A stretch of DNA of 64,000 bases from Bradyrhizobium sp. CCGUVB4N. Its GTDB lineage: Bacteria > Pseudomonadota > Alphaproteobacteria > Rhizobiales > Xanthobacteraceae. Positions 1 through 8,731 of this stretch are shown here, piece by piece (position 1 is the stretch's first letter; each line of letters opens with the position of its first letter). The position numbers were made by a program, and so were the translations under genes. Location: contig NZ_JANADP010000001.1 of NCBI RefSeq assembly GCF_024199945.1, positions 5,518,001-5,582,000 of the forward strand. Direction: 5' to 3'. The notes under the pieces were generated by a model, which was not told the origin of the DNA, ran no database searches, and worked only from the letters and a program-made list of their open reading frames with translations.

Positions 1-336
1 CGAGAAGATCTCCTCGTGCGGATCCCGTTCGGGCAGAAGCCGTGCAATCGAGGCCAGATGGGTGACGCCATAGACGCCATGGGACGAGCCCAGTAGCGTC
101 GCCGCCCGCAGCTTCAATCCCTCGATCGCGTAGGTGCCGAGATGCTCGTCGAGCCGCGCCCGCCACACCGCGCTGACGCTGTTGCCGGGCTGAAGCAGCG
201 GCCGCAGCCGCGAGCTGGCACCGCCGCGCACGAGACCGAGATGCCGGCCGTGCTGGCGCGTCAGCAGTTCGACGATGGCGCTACTCTCGCCATGCCGCCG
301 TACGCCCAGCACGATGCCTTCGTCGGTCCATTCCAT
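1..336 (-). CDS. recO: RecO DNA-repair protein, N-terminal part (cut by window start)
   Basis: The 112 visible residues open with MEWTDEGIVLG and continue through RRHGESSAIV, which matches the N-terminal OB-fold of RecO. RecO is the mediator that, with RecR, loads RecA onto SSB-coated gaps. The C-terminal helical and zinc-binding part lies outside the window. The ATG at 336-334 is the only sensible start; no clear purine-rich ribosome site precedes it. It is the last visible gene of the minus-strand run lepB-rnc-era-(hyp)-recO, a common alphaproteobacterial order, which supports the call. Confidence 0.88.
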   Translation of the reverse strand, partial: MEWTDEGIVLGVRRHGESSAIVELLTRQHGRHLGLVRGGASSRLRPLLQPGNSVSAVWRARLDEHLGTYAIEGLKLRAATLLGSSHGVYGVTHLASIARLLPERDPHEEIFS

Positions 337-366
337 GGGAGGAAGTCTAGCGGATTTCGAGGTGCC

Positions 367-395
367 GTAGGGTGGGCAAAGCGAAGCGTGCCCAC
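367..395. repeat. short palindromic repeat (GTGGGCA ... TGCCCAC)
   Basis: Between recO and the next gene the arms GTGGGCA (372-378) and TGCCCAC (389-395) flank the decamer AAGCGAAGCG. From memory, this GTAGGGTGGGCAAAGCG type of sequence is dispersed many times in Bradyrhizobium genomes. It may fold in transcripts of the recO region, but no T-tract follows, so it is not called a terminator. Confidence 0.5.
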
Positions 396-406
396 GATTT
401 TGATCG

Positions 407-787
407 TCACGCGTTGAACCAGCCCTGCGCGTCGCCGGTGAACGAGAAGTACAGCCCGAACATCGTCAACACGCAGGAGACGATCTCGATGACACTGTCG
501 AGCTCGAGGCCCTTTTCGCCGATGATCTGACCGAGCGAGATCACGGACAGAACCAGCGCAGCCGCCAGCACCCAGCGCGGCCAGTTCTTGCGCCAATGGG
601 CGGCCAGCCAGACGAAATAGACCAGCAGCAGGATCATCCCGCCGGCGAGCAGCGTTGCCGTCATGATCATCTGGTCGGTCATCTCGATGGTGGGCGTGCG
701 GTCCTGCACCGCCACCGACACTGCATCCAGCATCAGCGATGCATAGAGCAACGCTTCGAAGCGCCGGACGTTCGTAGGCACGCTCAT
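407..787 (-). CDS. small inner-membrane protein of unknown function
   Basis: The product is 126 residues from the ATG at 787; a TTG one codon upstream is less likely. After a mostly polar N-terminus there are about three hydrophobic segments (roughly 41-61, 70-89 and 98-117), so it is probably an inner-membrane protein. No catalytic motif is visible. It lies between era and recO on the same strand with short gaps and is probably cotranscribed with them. I do not recognise the family and assign no function. Confidence 0.7.
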   Translation of the reverse strand: MSVPTNVRRFEALLYASLMLDAVSVAVQDRTPTIEMTDQMIMTATLLAGGMILLLVYFVWLAAHWRKNWPRWVLAAALVLSVISLGQIIGEKGLELDSVIEIVSCVLTMFGLYFSFTGDAQGWFNA

Positions 788-808
788 CAAATACCGATCT
801 TTTCTTGC

Positions 809-1735
809 TTATTCCTTGGGAAATTCCAGGCCCATCTCGCGGTAACGATCGGGATCGTCACCCCAGTTCTCGCGCACCTTCACGAACAGGAACAGGTGCA
901 CCGGCACGCCGAGGATCTCGGCGAGCTCCTTGCGCGAGTCTGCGCCGATCGACTTGATGCTGGCGCCACCCTTGCCGAGCACGATCTTGCGCTGGCTTTC
1001 GCGCTCCACGAAGATCGTCTGCTCGATGCGCACCGACTTGTCCTTGCGCTCCTCCCACTTGTCGGTCTCGACCGTGGACTGGTAGGGCAATTCCTGGTGC
1101 AGCTTGCGATAGATCTTTTCGCGGGTGATCTCGGCCGCCAGATGTCGCATCGGCGCATCCGACATCTGGTCCTCGGGATAGAGGAACGGACCCGGCGCCA
1201 CCATCTCGGCAAGCGTGCTGCGAATGTCGTCGACACCATCGCCCGAGATCGCCGAGACCATGAAGGTCTTGGTGAAGGGCATGCGCTCGTTGGCGGCCTG
1301 CGCCAGCGCCAGCAGCTTCTCGCGCTGGACCAGGTCGACCTTGTTGATCACCAGAATCTTGTCGTGATTGACGCTCGCGACCTTGGTGAGGATCGCCTCC
1401 GCCTCCTCGTCGATACCGCTTTTGGCATCGAGCAGCACGCAGACGAGGTCGGCGTCATGCGCCCCGCTCCAGGCGGTCGAGACCATGGCGCGGTCGAGCC
1501 TGCGCTTGGGCAGGAAGATGCCGGGCGTGTCGACCAGGATGATCTGCGCGTTGTTCTCGATCACGATGCCGCGGATCAGCGCGCGCGTGGTCTGCACCTT
1601 GCGCGATACGATCGTGACCTTGGCCCCGACCAGCGCATTGACCAGCGTGGATTTGCCGACGTTGGGCGCGCCGATCAGCGCGACAAAACCGCAGCGCGTC
1701 GTGGCAGGCGTCTCGCCGCTTGTTTCAGCCGTCAT
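809..1735 (-). CDS. era: GTPase Era
   Basis: Era is a ribosome-assembly GTPase that binds the 3' end of 16S rRNA. The G1 motif is GAPNVGKST, G3 is DTPG and G4 is NKVD. The C-terminal KH domain carries the GKGGASIK loop. From the ATG at 1735 the protein has 308 residues, normal for the family; a start nine codons upstream only adds a poor leader. The start overlaps the end of rnc by 11 bp, implying translational coupling. This fits the usual lepB-rnc-era operon, which joins signal-peptide processing with rRNA maturation and ribosome assembly. Confidence 0.97.
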   Translation of the reverse strand: MTAETSGETPATTRCGFVALIGAPNVGKSTLVNALVGAKVTIVSRKVQTTRALIRGIVIENNAQIILVDTPGIFLPKRRLDRAMVSTAWSGAHDADLVCVLLDAKSGIDEEAEAILTKVASVNHDKILVINKVDLVQREKLLALAQAANERMPFTKTFMVSAISGDGVDDIRSTLAEMVAPGPFLYPEDQMSDAPMRHLAAEITREKIYRKLHQELPYQSTVETDKWEERKDKSVRIEQTIFVERESQRKIVLGKGGASIKSIGADSRKELAEILGVPVHLFLFVKVRENWGDDPDRYREMGLEFPKE

Positions 1736-2633
1736 TGCCGCCGCCAACACCTTCACGTTCAATCATCACCGAAGCAGCCACCTTCTCCGCCGCGCGTTTG
1801 CTGCCGCCGATGCCTTCGGCCGGCGCGAGCCCTGGCAGGTCGACGGCTACGCGGAACTGCGGATCGTGGTGCGGGCCGGTGCGCTCGACCTCGCGATAGA
1901 CAGGCGTCGGCAGCCCCTTCCCCTGCGCCCATTCCTGCAACACGGTCTTGGGATCGCGCAGCGGCCGCCGCGGCTTGTGCATGCGCTCGGTCCAGTTGCG
2001 TTTGACGAACTCGTCCGCCGCAGCATGGCCGCCGTCGAGGAAGATCGCTCCGATCACGGCTTCGCAGATGTCACCGAGGATGGACTTGCGCAGGCGCGCA
2101 TCGGCGCTGGAGCCGACCGAACCGAGCTTGATGTCGTCGAGCAGACCGAGCGACTTGGCGACGTCGGCGCAGCTTTCCTTGCGCACGAGCTCGGCAAGCC
2201 GCTTGGACAACTCGCCCTCATCGGCATTCGGGAAGGCATGATAGAGCATGTCGGAGACGACGAGCCCCAGCACGTGGTCGCCGAGGAACTCCAGCCGCTG
2301 ATAGCTATCGCCGCGCTTGCGTCCGGACTTCAGCGCCGAGACGTGCGTGATCGCCTGCATCAGCAGGTTCGGATCGGCGAAGCTGTGGCCGATGCGCGCC
2401 TCGAGCGCCGCGTTCGCGTCGGCTGCCGCCTTGGCCTTGTCCTTGGCCTTGCTGCTTCGCGTCCGCTTCTTCGCAGGCGTCTTGGTTTCAGCAGATTTGG
2501 CTTCAGCAGATTTGGTTTCAGCAGTCTTGGTATCAGGAGTCTTGGTCGCAAGCGTCTTTGTTGCAGCTTCGCCCTCAGGAGCGGCTTGCGCCTCGATTGG
2601 TTGGGTCGCGATGTCCTTGGCTTCGTCTTTCAT
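1725..2633 (-). CDS. rnc: ribonuclease III with a basic repetitive N-terminal extension
   Basis: RNase III cuts double-stranded RNA in rRNA precursors and regulatory duplexes. The signature QRLEFLGDHVLG is present, followed by the second acidic site GDICEAVIGAIFLD. The C-terminal dsRNA-binding domain runs from about residue 228 (KTVLQEWAQGKG) to the end. At 302 residues it is about 75 longer than a typical enzyme; the excess is a Lys/Ala/Thr-rich N-terminus coded by 15-bp tandem repeats. The ATG overlaps the lepB stop as ATGA, so it is coupled to lepB. A shorter protein starting inside the extension cannot be excluded. Confidence 0.96.
   Translation of the reverse strand: MKDEAKDIATQPIEAQAAPEGEAATKTLATKTPDTKTAETKSAEAKSAETKTPAKKRTRSSKAKDKAKAAADANAALEARIGHSFADPNLLMQAITHVSALKSGRKRGDSYQRLEFLGDHVLGLVVSDMLYHAFPNADEGELSKRLAELVRKESCADVAKSLGLLDDIKLGSVGSSADARLRKSILGDICEAVIGAIFLDGGHAAADEFVKRNWTERMHKPRRPLRDPKTVLQEWAQGKGLPTPVYREVERTGPHHDPQFRVAVDLPGLAPAEGIGGSKRAAEKVAASVMIEREGVGGGNDG
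2491..2565. repeat. 15-bp tandem repeat inside rnc
   Basis: About five imperfect 15-bp units (2491, 2506, 2521, 2536 and 2551) lie back to back. The first two differ at one position only. The period is a multiple of three, so unit gain or loss keeps the frame; each unit codes a TK-SAE-like pentapeptide in the basic leader of RNase III. Confidence 0.8.
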
Positions 2634-3394
2634 CGGACGATTTTGAAGAACCGATTCCAGCGCACCGCCCAGGGCCAGCGCCAGAACATCCAGGCATGCT
2701 CGCCTTCGGCGATCGAGAAGAAGATCATCTGGGCGCGGCCGATCAAATTCTCCTGCGGCACGTAGCCGACCTGACCGAGGAAACGGCTATCGGTGGAGTT
2801 GTCGCGGTTGTCGCCCATCATGAAGAAATGGCCGGGCGGCACGGTGTAGACGTTGGTGTTGTCCATGTAGCCGTTGTCGGCGCAATCGAGCGTCTCGTAG
2901 GAGACACCGTTCGGCAGCGTCTCCTTCCAGCGCTTCACGCGCGAGATGCCGCCGCCTTCGGAGCCGCAGGGATCCTCGCCGACATACTCGCTCATGCGCT
3001 GGCGCTCGACCGGGGTGTCGTTGATGTAGAGCAGACCGTCCTTCATCTGGATGTGGTCGCCGGGCAAGCCGATCACGCGCTTGATGTAATCGGTGGTGTC
3101 GTCCTTCGGCAGCCGGAACACGACGATGTCGCCGCGGTTCGGATCCGAGCCCCAGATCCGTCCCGAGAACAGCGGCGGCGAGAACGGGATCGAGTAGTGG
3201 CTGTAGCCGTAGGAATATTTCGACACGAACAGGTAATCGCCGACCAGCAGCGTGGCCTTCATCGAGCCGGACGGGATGTTGAATGGCTGGAACAGGAACG
3301 TGCGGATCACCAGCGCGATCAGGAGAGCATGGATTACGACCCGGATCGTTTCGCCGACGCCGCTTTCAGTTTTCGTTCCCGAAGTCACGCTCAT
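2630..3394 (-). CDS. lepB: signal peptidase I
   Basis: LepB is the membrane serine protease that removes Sec and Tat signal peptides on the periplasmic side. One N-terminal transmembrane helix (about 18-35) precedes the nucleophile motif PSGSM with Ser44. The general base is Lys105 in YIKRVIGLPGD, and the family box GDNRDNSTDSR follows. The length of 254 residues is normal for alphaproteobacteria. It is first in the lepB-rnc-era coupled set. The roughly 260 bp upstream, separating it from acpS, may hold its promoter, but none is clear. Confidence 0.97.
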   Translation of the reverse strand: MSVTSGTKTESGVGETIRVVIHALLIALVIRTFLFQPFNIPSGSMKATLLVGDYLFVSKYSYGYSHYSIPFSPPLFSGRIWGSDPNRGDIVVFRLPKDDTTDYIKRVIGLPGDHIQMKDGLLYINDTPVERQRMSEYVGEDPCGSEGGGISRVKRWKETLPNGVSYETLDCADNGYMDNTNVYTVPPGHFFMMGDNRDNSTDSRFLGQVGYVPQENLIGRAQMIFFSIAEGEHAWMFWRWPWAVRWNRFFKIVR

Positions 3395-3655
3395 TGCTCT
3401 CTCAATTCCGGCCGGCGATCACAGAACGCCCTCCTCCCGCGAACGGCCCACCGGTTCGCGGTCCAAGGAGATTGTCCTGATTCTGATAGTGAGGGCCAAT
3501 TCCGGCGTAAAGCCGAATTCGCCCAGCCTGATTTGCGTCCGCGGACTTTTAGACGGTTGCCGCAGGCCACGCAATCAAGGATCGCATCAAAAACCCGTAA
3601 GACGTTGAATTTTAATGAGAATTATAAAATCGCCACCCCACCCCCGAGGAATCGG

Positions 3656-4075
3656 TCAGGGCTTGGCCAGTGGCACGGCGGAAATGATCACGAAGGCCTG
3701 CGCCAACGGCCAGTCGTCGGTGATCGACAGATCGATCTGGGCCTCGAATCCCTCCGGCGTCAGGGCCTGGAGCCGGGCCAGCGCCCCGCCGGTCAGCCGC
3801 ATCGACGGCCGGCCCCCGGGCAGGTTGACGACCCCCATGTCGCGCCACCAGACGCCCTGCCTGATGCCGGTGCCGAGCGCCTTGGAGCAGGCTTCCTTGG
3901 CGGCAAAACGCTTGGCGTAGGTTGCCACCACCATCTTCTCGTTCTTGGCCCGCCGCTCCGCCTTGGCCCGCTCGGCCGCGGTGAAGATGCGGTCGAGGAA
4001 GCGCTCGCCGTGGCGCTCCATCACCTTGCCGACGCGGGTGATGTCGATGAGGTCGGAGCCGATGCCGATGATCAT
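3656..4075 (-). CDS. acpS: holo-[acyl-carrier-protein] synthase
   Basis: AcpS transfers 4'-phosphopantetheine from CoA to apo-ACP, activating it for fatty-acid synthesis. The Mg2+ ligands are visible: Asp8 in MIIGIGSDLIDI and Glu61 in AAKEACSKALG. The length of 139 residues is normal. Its ATG overlaps the pdxJ stop as ATGA, so the two are translationally coupled, as is common in proteobacteria. Confidence 0.96.
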   Translation of the reverse strand: MIIGIGSDLIDITRVGKVMERHGERFLDRIFTAAERAKAERRAKNEKMVVATYAKRFAAKEACSKALGTGIRQGVWWRDMGVVNLPGGRPSMRLTGGALARLQALTPEGFEAQIDLSITDDWPLAQAFVIISAVPLAKP

Positions 4076-4824
4076 GCCCGGCTCCGTCCGACATCCATCG
4101 CGGCGCGCATCTTGCGCACCGTCTCGCCGAGACCAACGAAGAGCGCCTCGCCGATCATGTAGTAGCCGATGTTGAGCTCCATGATTTCAGGCAACGCGGC
4201 AATCGTCTCGGCGGTCGCGTAGTCCAACCCGTGGCCGGCATGGACCTCGAGCCCGGCGTCCTTGGCGACCTTCACGCCCGCCACGATCCGCTGCCATTCG
4301 GCCTCGGCCTTATCGGCATGGCCGTCGACGACGGCGTCGCACCAGGCACCGGTGTGGATCTCGATCACGGGCGCGCGCAGCCGCGCCGCCATCGCGATTT
4401 GCGCGGGGTCCGCAGCGATGAACAGCGAGACGCGGATGCCGGCATCGTTGAGCCGCGCGATATAGGGCGCAAGCGCATTGTGCTGGCCGACAACGTCCAA
4501 CCCGCCTTCGGTCGTCACCTCCTGGCGCCGCTCCGGCACCAGGCACACCGCATGCGGCTTGGTGGCGAGCGAGATGCGCATCATGTCGTCGGTCGCCGCC
4601 ATCTCGAAATTCAGCGGCTTGGAGATCTCCGCCTTCAGCCGCGCCATGTCCTCGTCACGGATATGGCGGCGGTCTTCGCGCAGATGCGCGGTGATGCCGT
4701 CGGCGCCGGCCTCGATCGCAAGCAGCGCCGCGCGGACCGGATCGGGATGGCGGCCGCCGCGTGCGTTACGGACGGTCGCGACGTGGTCGATATTGACGCC
4801 GAGGCGGAGCGGAGGTGCGGGCAT
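4072..4824 (-). CDS. pdxJ: pyridoxine 5'-phosphate synthase
   Basis: PdxJ condenses 1-deoxyxylulose 5-phosphate with 3-amino-2-oxopropyl phosphate in the last ring-forming step of vitamin B6 synthesis. The TIM-barrel marks include LGVNIDHVATVRNARGG, the HLREDRRHI loop and HAGHGLDY near the C-terminus. I chose the ATG at 4824 (250 residues); a GTG four codons upstream is possible but has no better ribosome site. It overlaps acpS by 4 bp and follows rel by about 40 bp, so the three may share a transcript. Confidence 0.96.
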   Translation of the reverse strand: MPAPPLRLGVNIDHVATVRNARGGRHPDPVRAALLAIEAGADGITAHLREDRRHIRDEDMARLKAEISKPLNFEMAATDDMMRISLATKPHAVCLVPERRQEVTTEGGLDVVGQHNALAPYIARLNDAGIRVSLFIAADPAQIAMAARLRAPVIEIHTGAWCDAVVDGHADKAEAEWQRIVAGVKVAKDAGLEVHAGHGLDYATAETIAALPEIMELNIGYYMIGEALFVGLGETVRKMRAAMDVGRSRA

Positions 4825-4866
4825 TTCAGGACTCACGAGATCGGAGGAACAGGCGACGACAGTGGC

Positions 4867-7152
4867 CTATCCATTAACACGTTCGACACGGGCGACGACC
4901 GCCTTGGCGCGTAGCTGGGCCAGGATCGCGCTCAAATGCTTGAGATCGTAGACTTCGAGATCGATCGTCGTCTCCGTGAAGTCCGGCGAGCGGCGCTGCA
5001 TGCTGATATTGTCGATGTTGCCGTCGTGCTCGGCGATCACGGTCGCGATCTGCGCCAGCGCGCCGGGCTCGTTGACGTTCTCGACCTTGATGCGCGCCGG
5101 GAAGCGTTGCGGGGCGGAATCCTCGATGTCCCAGCGGGCGTCGAGCCAGCGCTCCGGCTCCTCCTCGAAATCCTTCAGCGCCGGCGACTGGATCGGATAG
5201 ATCGTGATCCCCTCGCCCGGCGTGACGATGCCGACGATGCGATCGCCGGGCACGGCGCCGCCGTTCGGCGCGAACTTCACCGGCAGGTCGGAATTGTTTC
5301 CGCCAATGGGGATCGCAACCGGGCTGCGCGACGGCTCCAGCGCCTTCTCCTTGAGCTTTGCGGCGAGCCCCTTCTTGACGCCGTAGCGCGCGACGCGCTC
5401 CTCCTTGTAGTCGGGATACATCGCGCGCGCGACGTGGGACGCCTTGATCTCGCCCCGGCCGACCGCCGCCATGACGTCCTCGATCGAGGTGCGCGCCAGC
5501 CGCGGCAGCGCGCCCTTGAGCTTGTCGTCGGCATATTCGATCTTGGCGCGCTCGAACAGGCGCTCGACGATGCGCCGGCCGAGGCCGACATATTGATCGC
5601 GCACCGCGGTACGGGTGGCACGGCGGATCGCAGCGCGGGCCTTGCCGGTGACCGCGAGCGTCTCCCAGGCCGAGGGCGGCGCTGACTGCGCTTCCGAGGT
5701 CAGCACCTCGACCTCATCGCCGTTCTGGAGCTCGGACGACAGCGGCGCGAACTGGCCGTTGATCTTGCAGCCGACCGCGCTGTTGCCGACGTCGGTATGC
5801 ACGGCATAGGCGAAGTCGATCACATTGGCGTGGCGCGGCAGCGCGATCAGCTTGCCCTTCGGAGTGAAGCAGAACACCTGGTCGTGGAACAGCTCGAGCT
5901 TGGTGTGCTCGAGGAATTCCTCGGGGTTGGCGCTCTCCGAGAGGATGCCGATGGTATGGCGCAGCCAGGCGAATGCGGTGGACTCGCGCTTGAGGAACTC
6001 GGTCGGCGAGCCCACGCCTTCTTTGTAAAACACGTGCGCGGCGATGCCACGCTCGGCGATCTGGTCCATCGCCTCGGTGCGGATCTGGAGCTCGACGCGC
6101 TGGTTGCCGGGGCCGATCACGGTGGTGTGGATCGAGCGGTAGTCGTTCTGCTTCGGCGTCGAGATGTAGTCCTTGAAACGCCCCGGCACGACCGGCCAGG
6201 TGGTGTGGACGATGCCGAGCGCGCGATAGCAGGCCTCGATGTCGTTGACGACGACACGGAAGCCGAAAATGTCGGACAGCTGCTCGAAGCCGACCGATTT
6301 GCGCTCCATCTTGGTCCAGATCGAAAACGGCTTCTTGCTGCGGCCATAGACCCGCGCACCAAGGCCCTTGTGGCGCAGATTGTTGGAAAGCTGCGCCTCG
6401 ATCTCGCCGATCAGATTGCGATTGCGTTCGGCGAGCGCGTCGAGCCGCTGCATCACCACCGAATAAGCATCAGGATCGAGGGTGCGGAAGGACAGATCCT
6501 CGAGCTCCTCGCGCATCTGCTGCATGCCCATGCGTCCGGCCAACGGCGCATAGATGTCGAGCGTCTCCTCGGCAATACGCCGGCGTGATTCGGTCGGCAC
6601 GAAGTCGAGCGTGCGCATGTTGTGCAGGCGGTCGGCGAGCTTGACCAGCAGCACGCGAACATCGTCGGCAATGGCCAGCAACAATTTGCGCAGGTTCTCG
6701 GCCTGCTTCGCCTCGCGCGACACCAGCTCGAGCCGCTTCAGCTTGGTCAGGCCCTCGACCAGCGCGCCGATCTCGGGGCCGAACAGCTGGTCGATCTCCG
6801 CCCGCGTCGCCTCGGTGTCCTCGATCGTGTCGTGCAGCAGCGCGGCGACGATGGTCGCGTCGTCGAGCTTGAGGTCGGTGAGAATCGCCGCCACTTCGAG
6901 CGGGTGTGAGAAATACGGATCGCCCGAAGCACGCGTCTGCGAGCCGTGCGCCTTCATGGCGTAGACATAGGCGCGGTTCAGCAGGTCTTCGTTGGTGTTG
7001 GGATTGTAGGATCGCACGCGTTCGACGAGGTCATATTGACGCATCATCCGCGCGCGCGGCTTCGCTGGCCGTGCCACCGGCGCAGTCGGGGCCACGGCAA
7101 CCGATTCGGTTGCGCCCTGCATCTGCGTGGATCTGCGGCGTCGATACACCAT
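4867..7152 (-). CDS. rel: bifunctional (p)ppGpp synthetase/hydrolase (Rel/SpoT type)
   Basis: This enzyme makes and degrades (p)ppGpp in the stringent response. The HD hydrolase domain shows His83, His107-Asp108 and Glu111-Asp112 (LLHDTIEDTEA). The synthetase domain carries IFGFRVVVND and an RFKD motif; the RxKD form marks bifunctional enzymes. A TGS domain (about 400-465) and a C-terminal ACT domain (about 690-761) follow. The 761-residue length is typical of the single long RSH protein of alphaproteobacteria. AGGA sits just upstream of the ATG at 7152; a shorter start at Met36 is possible. It lies downstream of rpoZ, as in many alphaproteobacteria. Confidence 0.95.
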   Translation of the reverse strand: MVYRRRRSTQMQGATESVAVAPTAPVARPAKPRARMMRQYDLVERVRSYNPNTNEDLLNRAYVYAMKAHGSQTRASGDPYFSHPLEVAAILTDLKLDDATIVAALLHDTIEDTEATRAEIDQLFGPEIGALVEGLTKLKRLELVSREAKQAENLRKLLLAIADDVRVLLVKLADRLHNMRTLDFVPTESRRRIAEETLDIYAPLAGRMGMQQMREELEDLSFRTLDPDAYSVVMQRLDALAERNRNLIGEIEAQLSNNLRHKGLGARVYGRSKKPFSIWTKMERKSVGFEQLSDIFGFRVVVNDIEACYRALGIVHTTWPVVPGRFKDYISTPKQNDYRSIHTTVIGPGNQRVELQIRTEAMDQIAERGIAAHVFYKEGVGSPTEFLKRESTAFAWLRHTIGILSESANPEEFLEHTKLELFHDQVFCFTPKGKLIALPRHANVIDFAYAVHTDVGNSAVGCKINGQFAPLSSELQNGDEVEVLTSEAQSAPPSAWETLAVTGKARAAIRRATRTAVRDQYVGLGRRIVERLFERAKIEYADDKLKGALPRLARTSIEDVMAAVGRGEIKASHVARAMYPDYKEERVARYGVKKGLAAKLKEKALEPSRSPVAIPIGGNNSDLPVKFAPNGGAVPGDRIVGIVTPGEGITIYPIQSPALKDFEEEPERWLDARWDIEDSAPQRFPARIKVENVNEPGALAQIATVIAEHDGNIDNISMQRRSPDFTETTIDLEVYDLKHLSAILAQLRAKAVVARVERVNG

Positions 7153-7294
7153 ACCGTCCTGCCTTCAAACGGACCACGAAACGGCCCGTTGTATACACCC
7201 TAAGCTCCGATCGCGGGCGCGGCCGATCAATTCGATGACAGGCGCGCGGCGCAAACCGGCAACGCTATGGTAACCACGAAAACGCCAACAAAAG

Positions 7295-7324
7295 CAAAGG
7301 CCCGAACGCGGGTTCGGGCCTTTG
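7295..7324 (-). terminator. intrinsic terminator downstream of rpoZ
   Basis: A perfect 13-bp stem (7295-7307 with 7312-7324) closes a 4-nt loop. Read on the minus strand it is followed by CTTTTGTT. It lies 39 bp past the rpoZ stop, so rel probably has its own promoter or depends on readthrough. Confidence 0.88.
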
Positions 7325-7362
7325 ATAAGATCACAAGAAGTCGACGATCGCGAGTAAGACGA

Positions 7363-7755
7363 TTACTCGTCCTCCTCGGGCTGCTCTTCCGGCGGCGCGA
7401 GGCCTTCGAGGCCCTTCAGGAGCTCCTCTTCGGTCATGCGCTCAACAGCAACTTCGGTATCGTCGGCATCGACGCTGGCGCCGGCGGAACCGATCAACGG
7501 CACCGTATCCGGCTCGGGCTCGTCCACCTCGACGAACTTCTGGAGCGAGTGCACCAGCTCCTCGCGGAGATCCTCCGGCGAGATGGTCTCGTCGGCAATT
7601 TCGCGCAAAGATACAACAGGGTTCTTGTCGTTATCGCGGTCAACCGTTAGTTGTGAACCGGACGAAATCATGCGGGCACGGTGGGCGGCCAGCAGGACCA
7701 GGTCAAACCGGTTGTCGACCTTGTCGATACAATCTTCTACGGTGACGCGAGCCAT
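7363..7755 (-). CDS. rpoZ: RNA polymerase omega subunit
   Basis: RpoZ helps assemble the beta' subunit and, in proteobacteria, contributes to a ppGpp-binding site on RNA polymerase. The start MARVTVEDCIDKVDNRFDLV and the box LLAAHRARMIS are diagnostic. The acidic C-terminal tail (about 75-130) is longer than in E. coli but usual in rhizobia. It sits next to rel, whose product acts on the same regulatory circuit. A terminator follows it. Confidence 0.96.
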   Translation of the reverse strand: MARVTVEDCIDKVDNRFDLVLLAAHRARMISSGSQLTVDRDNDKNPVVSLREIADETISPEDLREELVHSLQKFVEVDEPEPDTVPLIGSAGASVDADDTEVAVERMTEEELLKGLEGLAPPEEQPEEDE

Positions 7756-8086
7756 AGACTGTCGCTCCGTTGTGGGTGGGACGAAATATGTGGATGATCG
7801 GGGCTAGTTATAGGGGCTGGGGCGGTTTCGCAAGGCAAATTTGTGATTTGGCCTCGCCAAACGCCTCTGATACCTCCACATTGGGGCTGGGACGGGTGGT
7901 TTCCCGGGTTGCCATTGAGGGCAGCGCCGGGTGTAGGAAAGTCCGCCATAACTATACCTTGATTGCCCCGACTTCTCCGGATTTGCGGTTTCGACGGGTT
8001 TCGGCAGCACTTTGAACTGCGCGGTAGGCTGCCGTCGCGCCAACAATAAAACGATCAATCACGAACACACTACGCGAGCAAACTGA
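7756..8086. other. 331-bp intergenic region between rpoZ and the NYN gene
   Basis: This gap separates two divergent genes and must hold both promoters. Apart from the candidate rpoZ promoter I see no gene, repeat or RNA structure. A TAGGAAAGTCCG string near 7935 recalls RNase P RNA, but nothing around it supports that. Confidence 0.5.
7807..7834 (-). promoter_or_regulatory. candidate rpoZ promoter
   Basis: On the minus strand CTTGCG (7834-7829), 16 bp, then TATAAC (7812-7807) resembles a housekeeping promoter about 50 bp upstream of the rpoZ ATG. The -35 match is weak. Confidence 0.33.
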
Positions 8087-8731
8087 ATGTCACCTTCCCC
8101 TACCAACAAGATCGCGCTCTTCATCGACGGGGCCAATCTTTACGCAACGGCGAAAACTCTAGGCTTCGACATCGATTACAAGCGCCTTCTGAAGGAATTT
8201 CAGAGCCGGGGGACGCTGCTGCGGGCGTTCTATTACACCGCGATCATCGAGGATCAGGAATATTCCTCGATCCGTCCCCTGATCGATTGGCTCGACTACA
8301 ACGGCTACACCGTCGTCACCAAGGCGACCAAGGAATTCATCGACGCCTCCGGCCGCCGCAAGGTCAAGGGCAACATGGACATCGAGCTCGCGGTCGATGC
8401 CATGGAGCTCGCCGAGCACATCGACCAGATGGTGCTGTTCTCGGGCGACGGCGACTTCCGCTCGCTGGTCGAGGCCGTGCAGCGCCGCGGCGTGCGGGTG
8501 ACCGTGGTCTCCACCATCGCCAGCCAGCCGCCGATGATCGCCGACGAGCTGCGCCGCCAGGCCGACGTCTTCACCGATCTCGTCGAGTTGCAGTCCAAGC
8601 TTGGCCGCGACCCGTCCGAGCGCCCCGCCCCGCGTGATCGCGGCGAGCGCGAGGCGCGCCACCACGCCCCGCAGTTCCTCCAGCGCGCGACCACGATGGC
8701 GCCGAGGGGCGATGACGACTTCGAGGAGTGA
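8087..8731 (+). CDS. NYN-domain (LabA/DUF88) putative ribonuclease
   Basis: The 214-residue protein has a PIN-like NYN fold with the expected acidic residues: Asp14 in ALFIDGANLY, Asp97-Ile-Glu in KGNMDIELAVD and the SGDGDF box. Members of this family are thought to be metal-dependent nucleases acting on RNA. The C-terminal 45 residues are polar and low complexity. The last 20 bp overlap the start of the uracil-DNA glycosylase gene in another frame, so the two are probably cotranscribed. The RNA substrate is unknown. Confidence 0.85.
   Translation: MSPSPTNKIALFIDGANLYATAKTLGFDIDYKRLLKEFQSRGTLLRAFYYTAIIEDQEYSSIRPLIDWLDYNGYTVVTKATKEFIDASGRRKVKGNMDIELAVDAMELAEHIDQMVLFSGDGDFRSLVEAVQRRGVRVTVVSTIASQPPMIADELRRQADVFTDLVELQSKLGRDPSERPAPRDRGEREARHHAPQFLQRATTMAPRGDDDFEE

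Noticed and set aside
596..2005. Long plus-strand open frame opposite era and rnc
   Set aside because: It is the mirror of high-GC third positions of the minus-strand genes; its His/Arg/Asp-rich translation matches no family.
2558..4162. Long plus-strand open frame opposite lepB and acpS
   Set aside because: Shadow frame over genes with clear motifs; composition is typical of antisense GC-rich sequence.
7925..7955. TAGGAAAGTCCG string resembling the RNase P RNA start
   Set aside because: No further RNase P conserved regions are found downstream on either strand.
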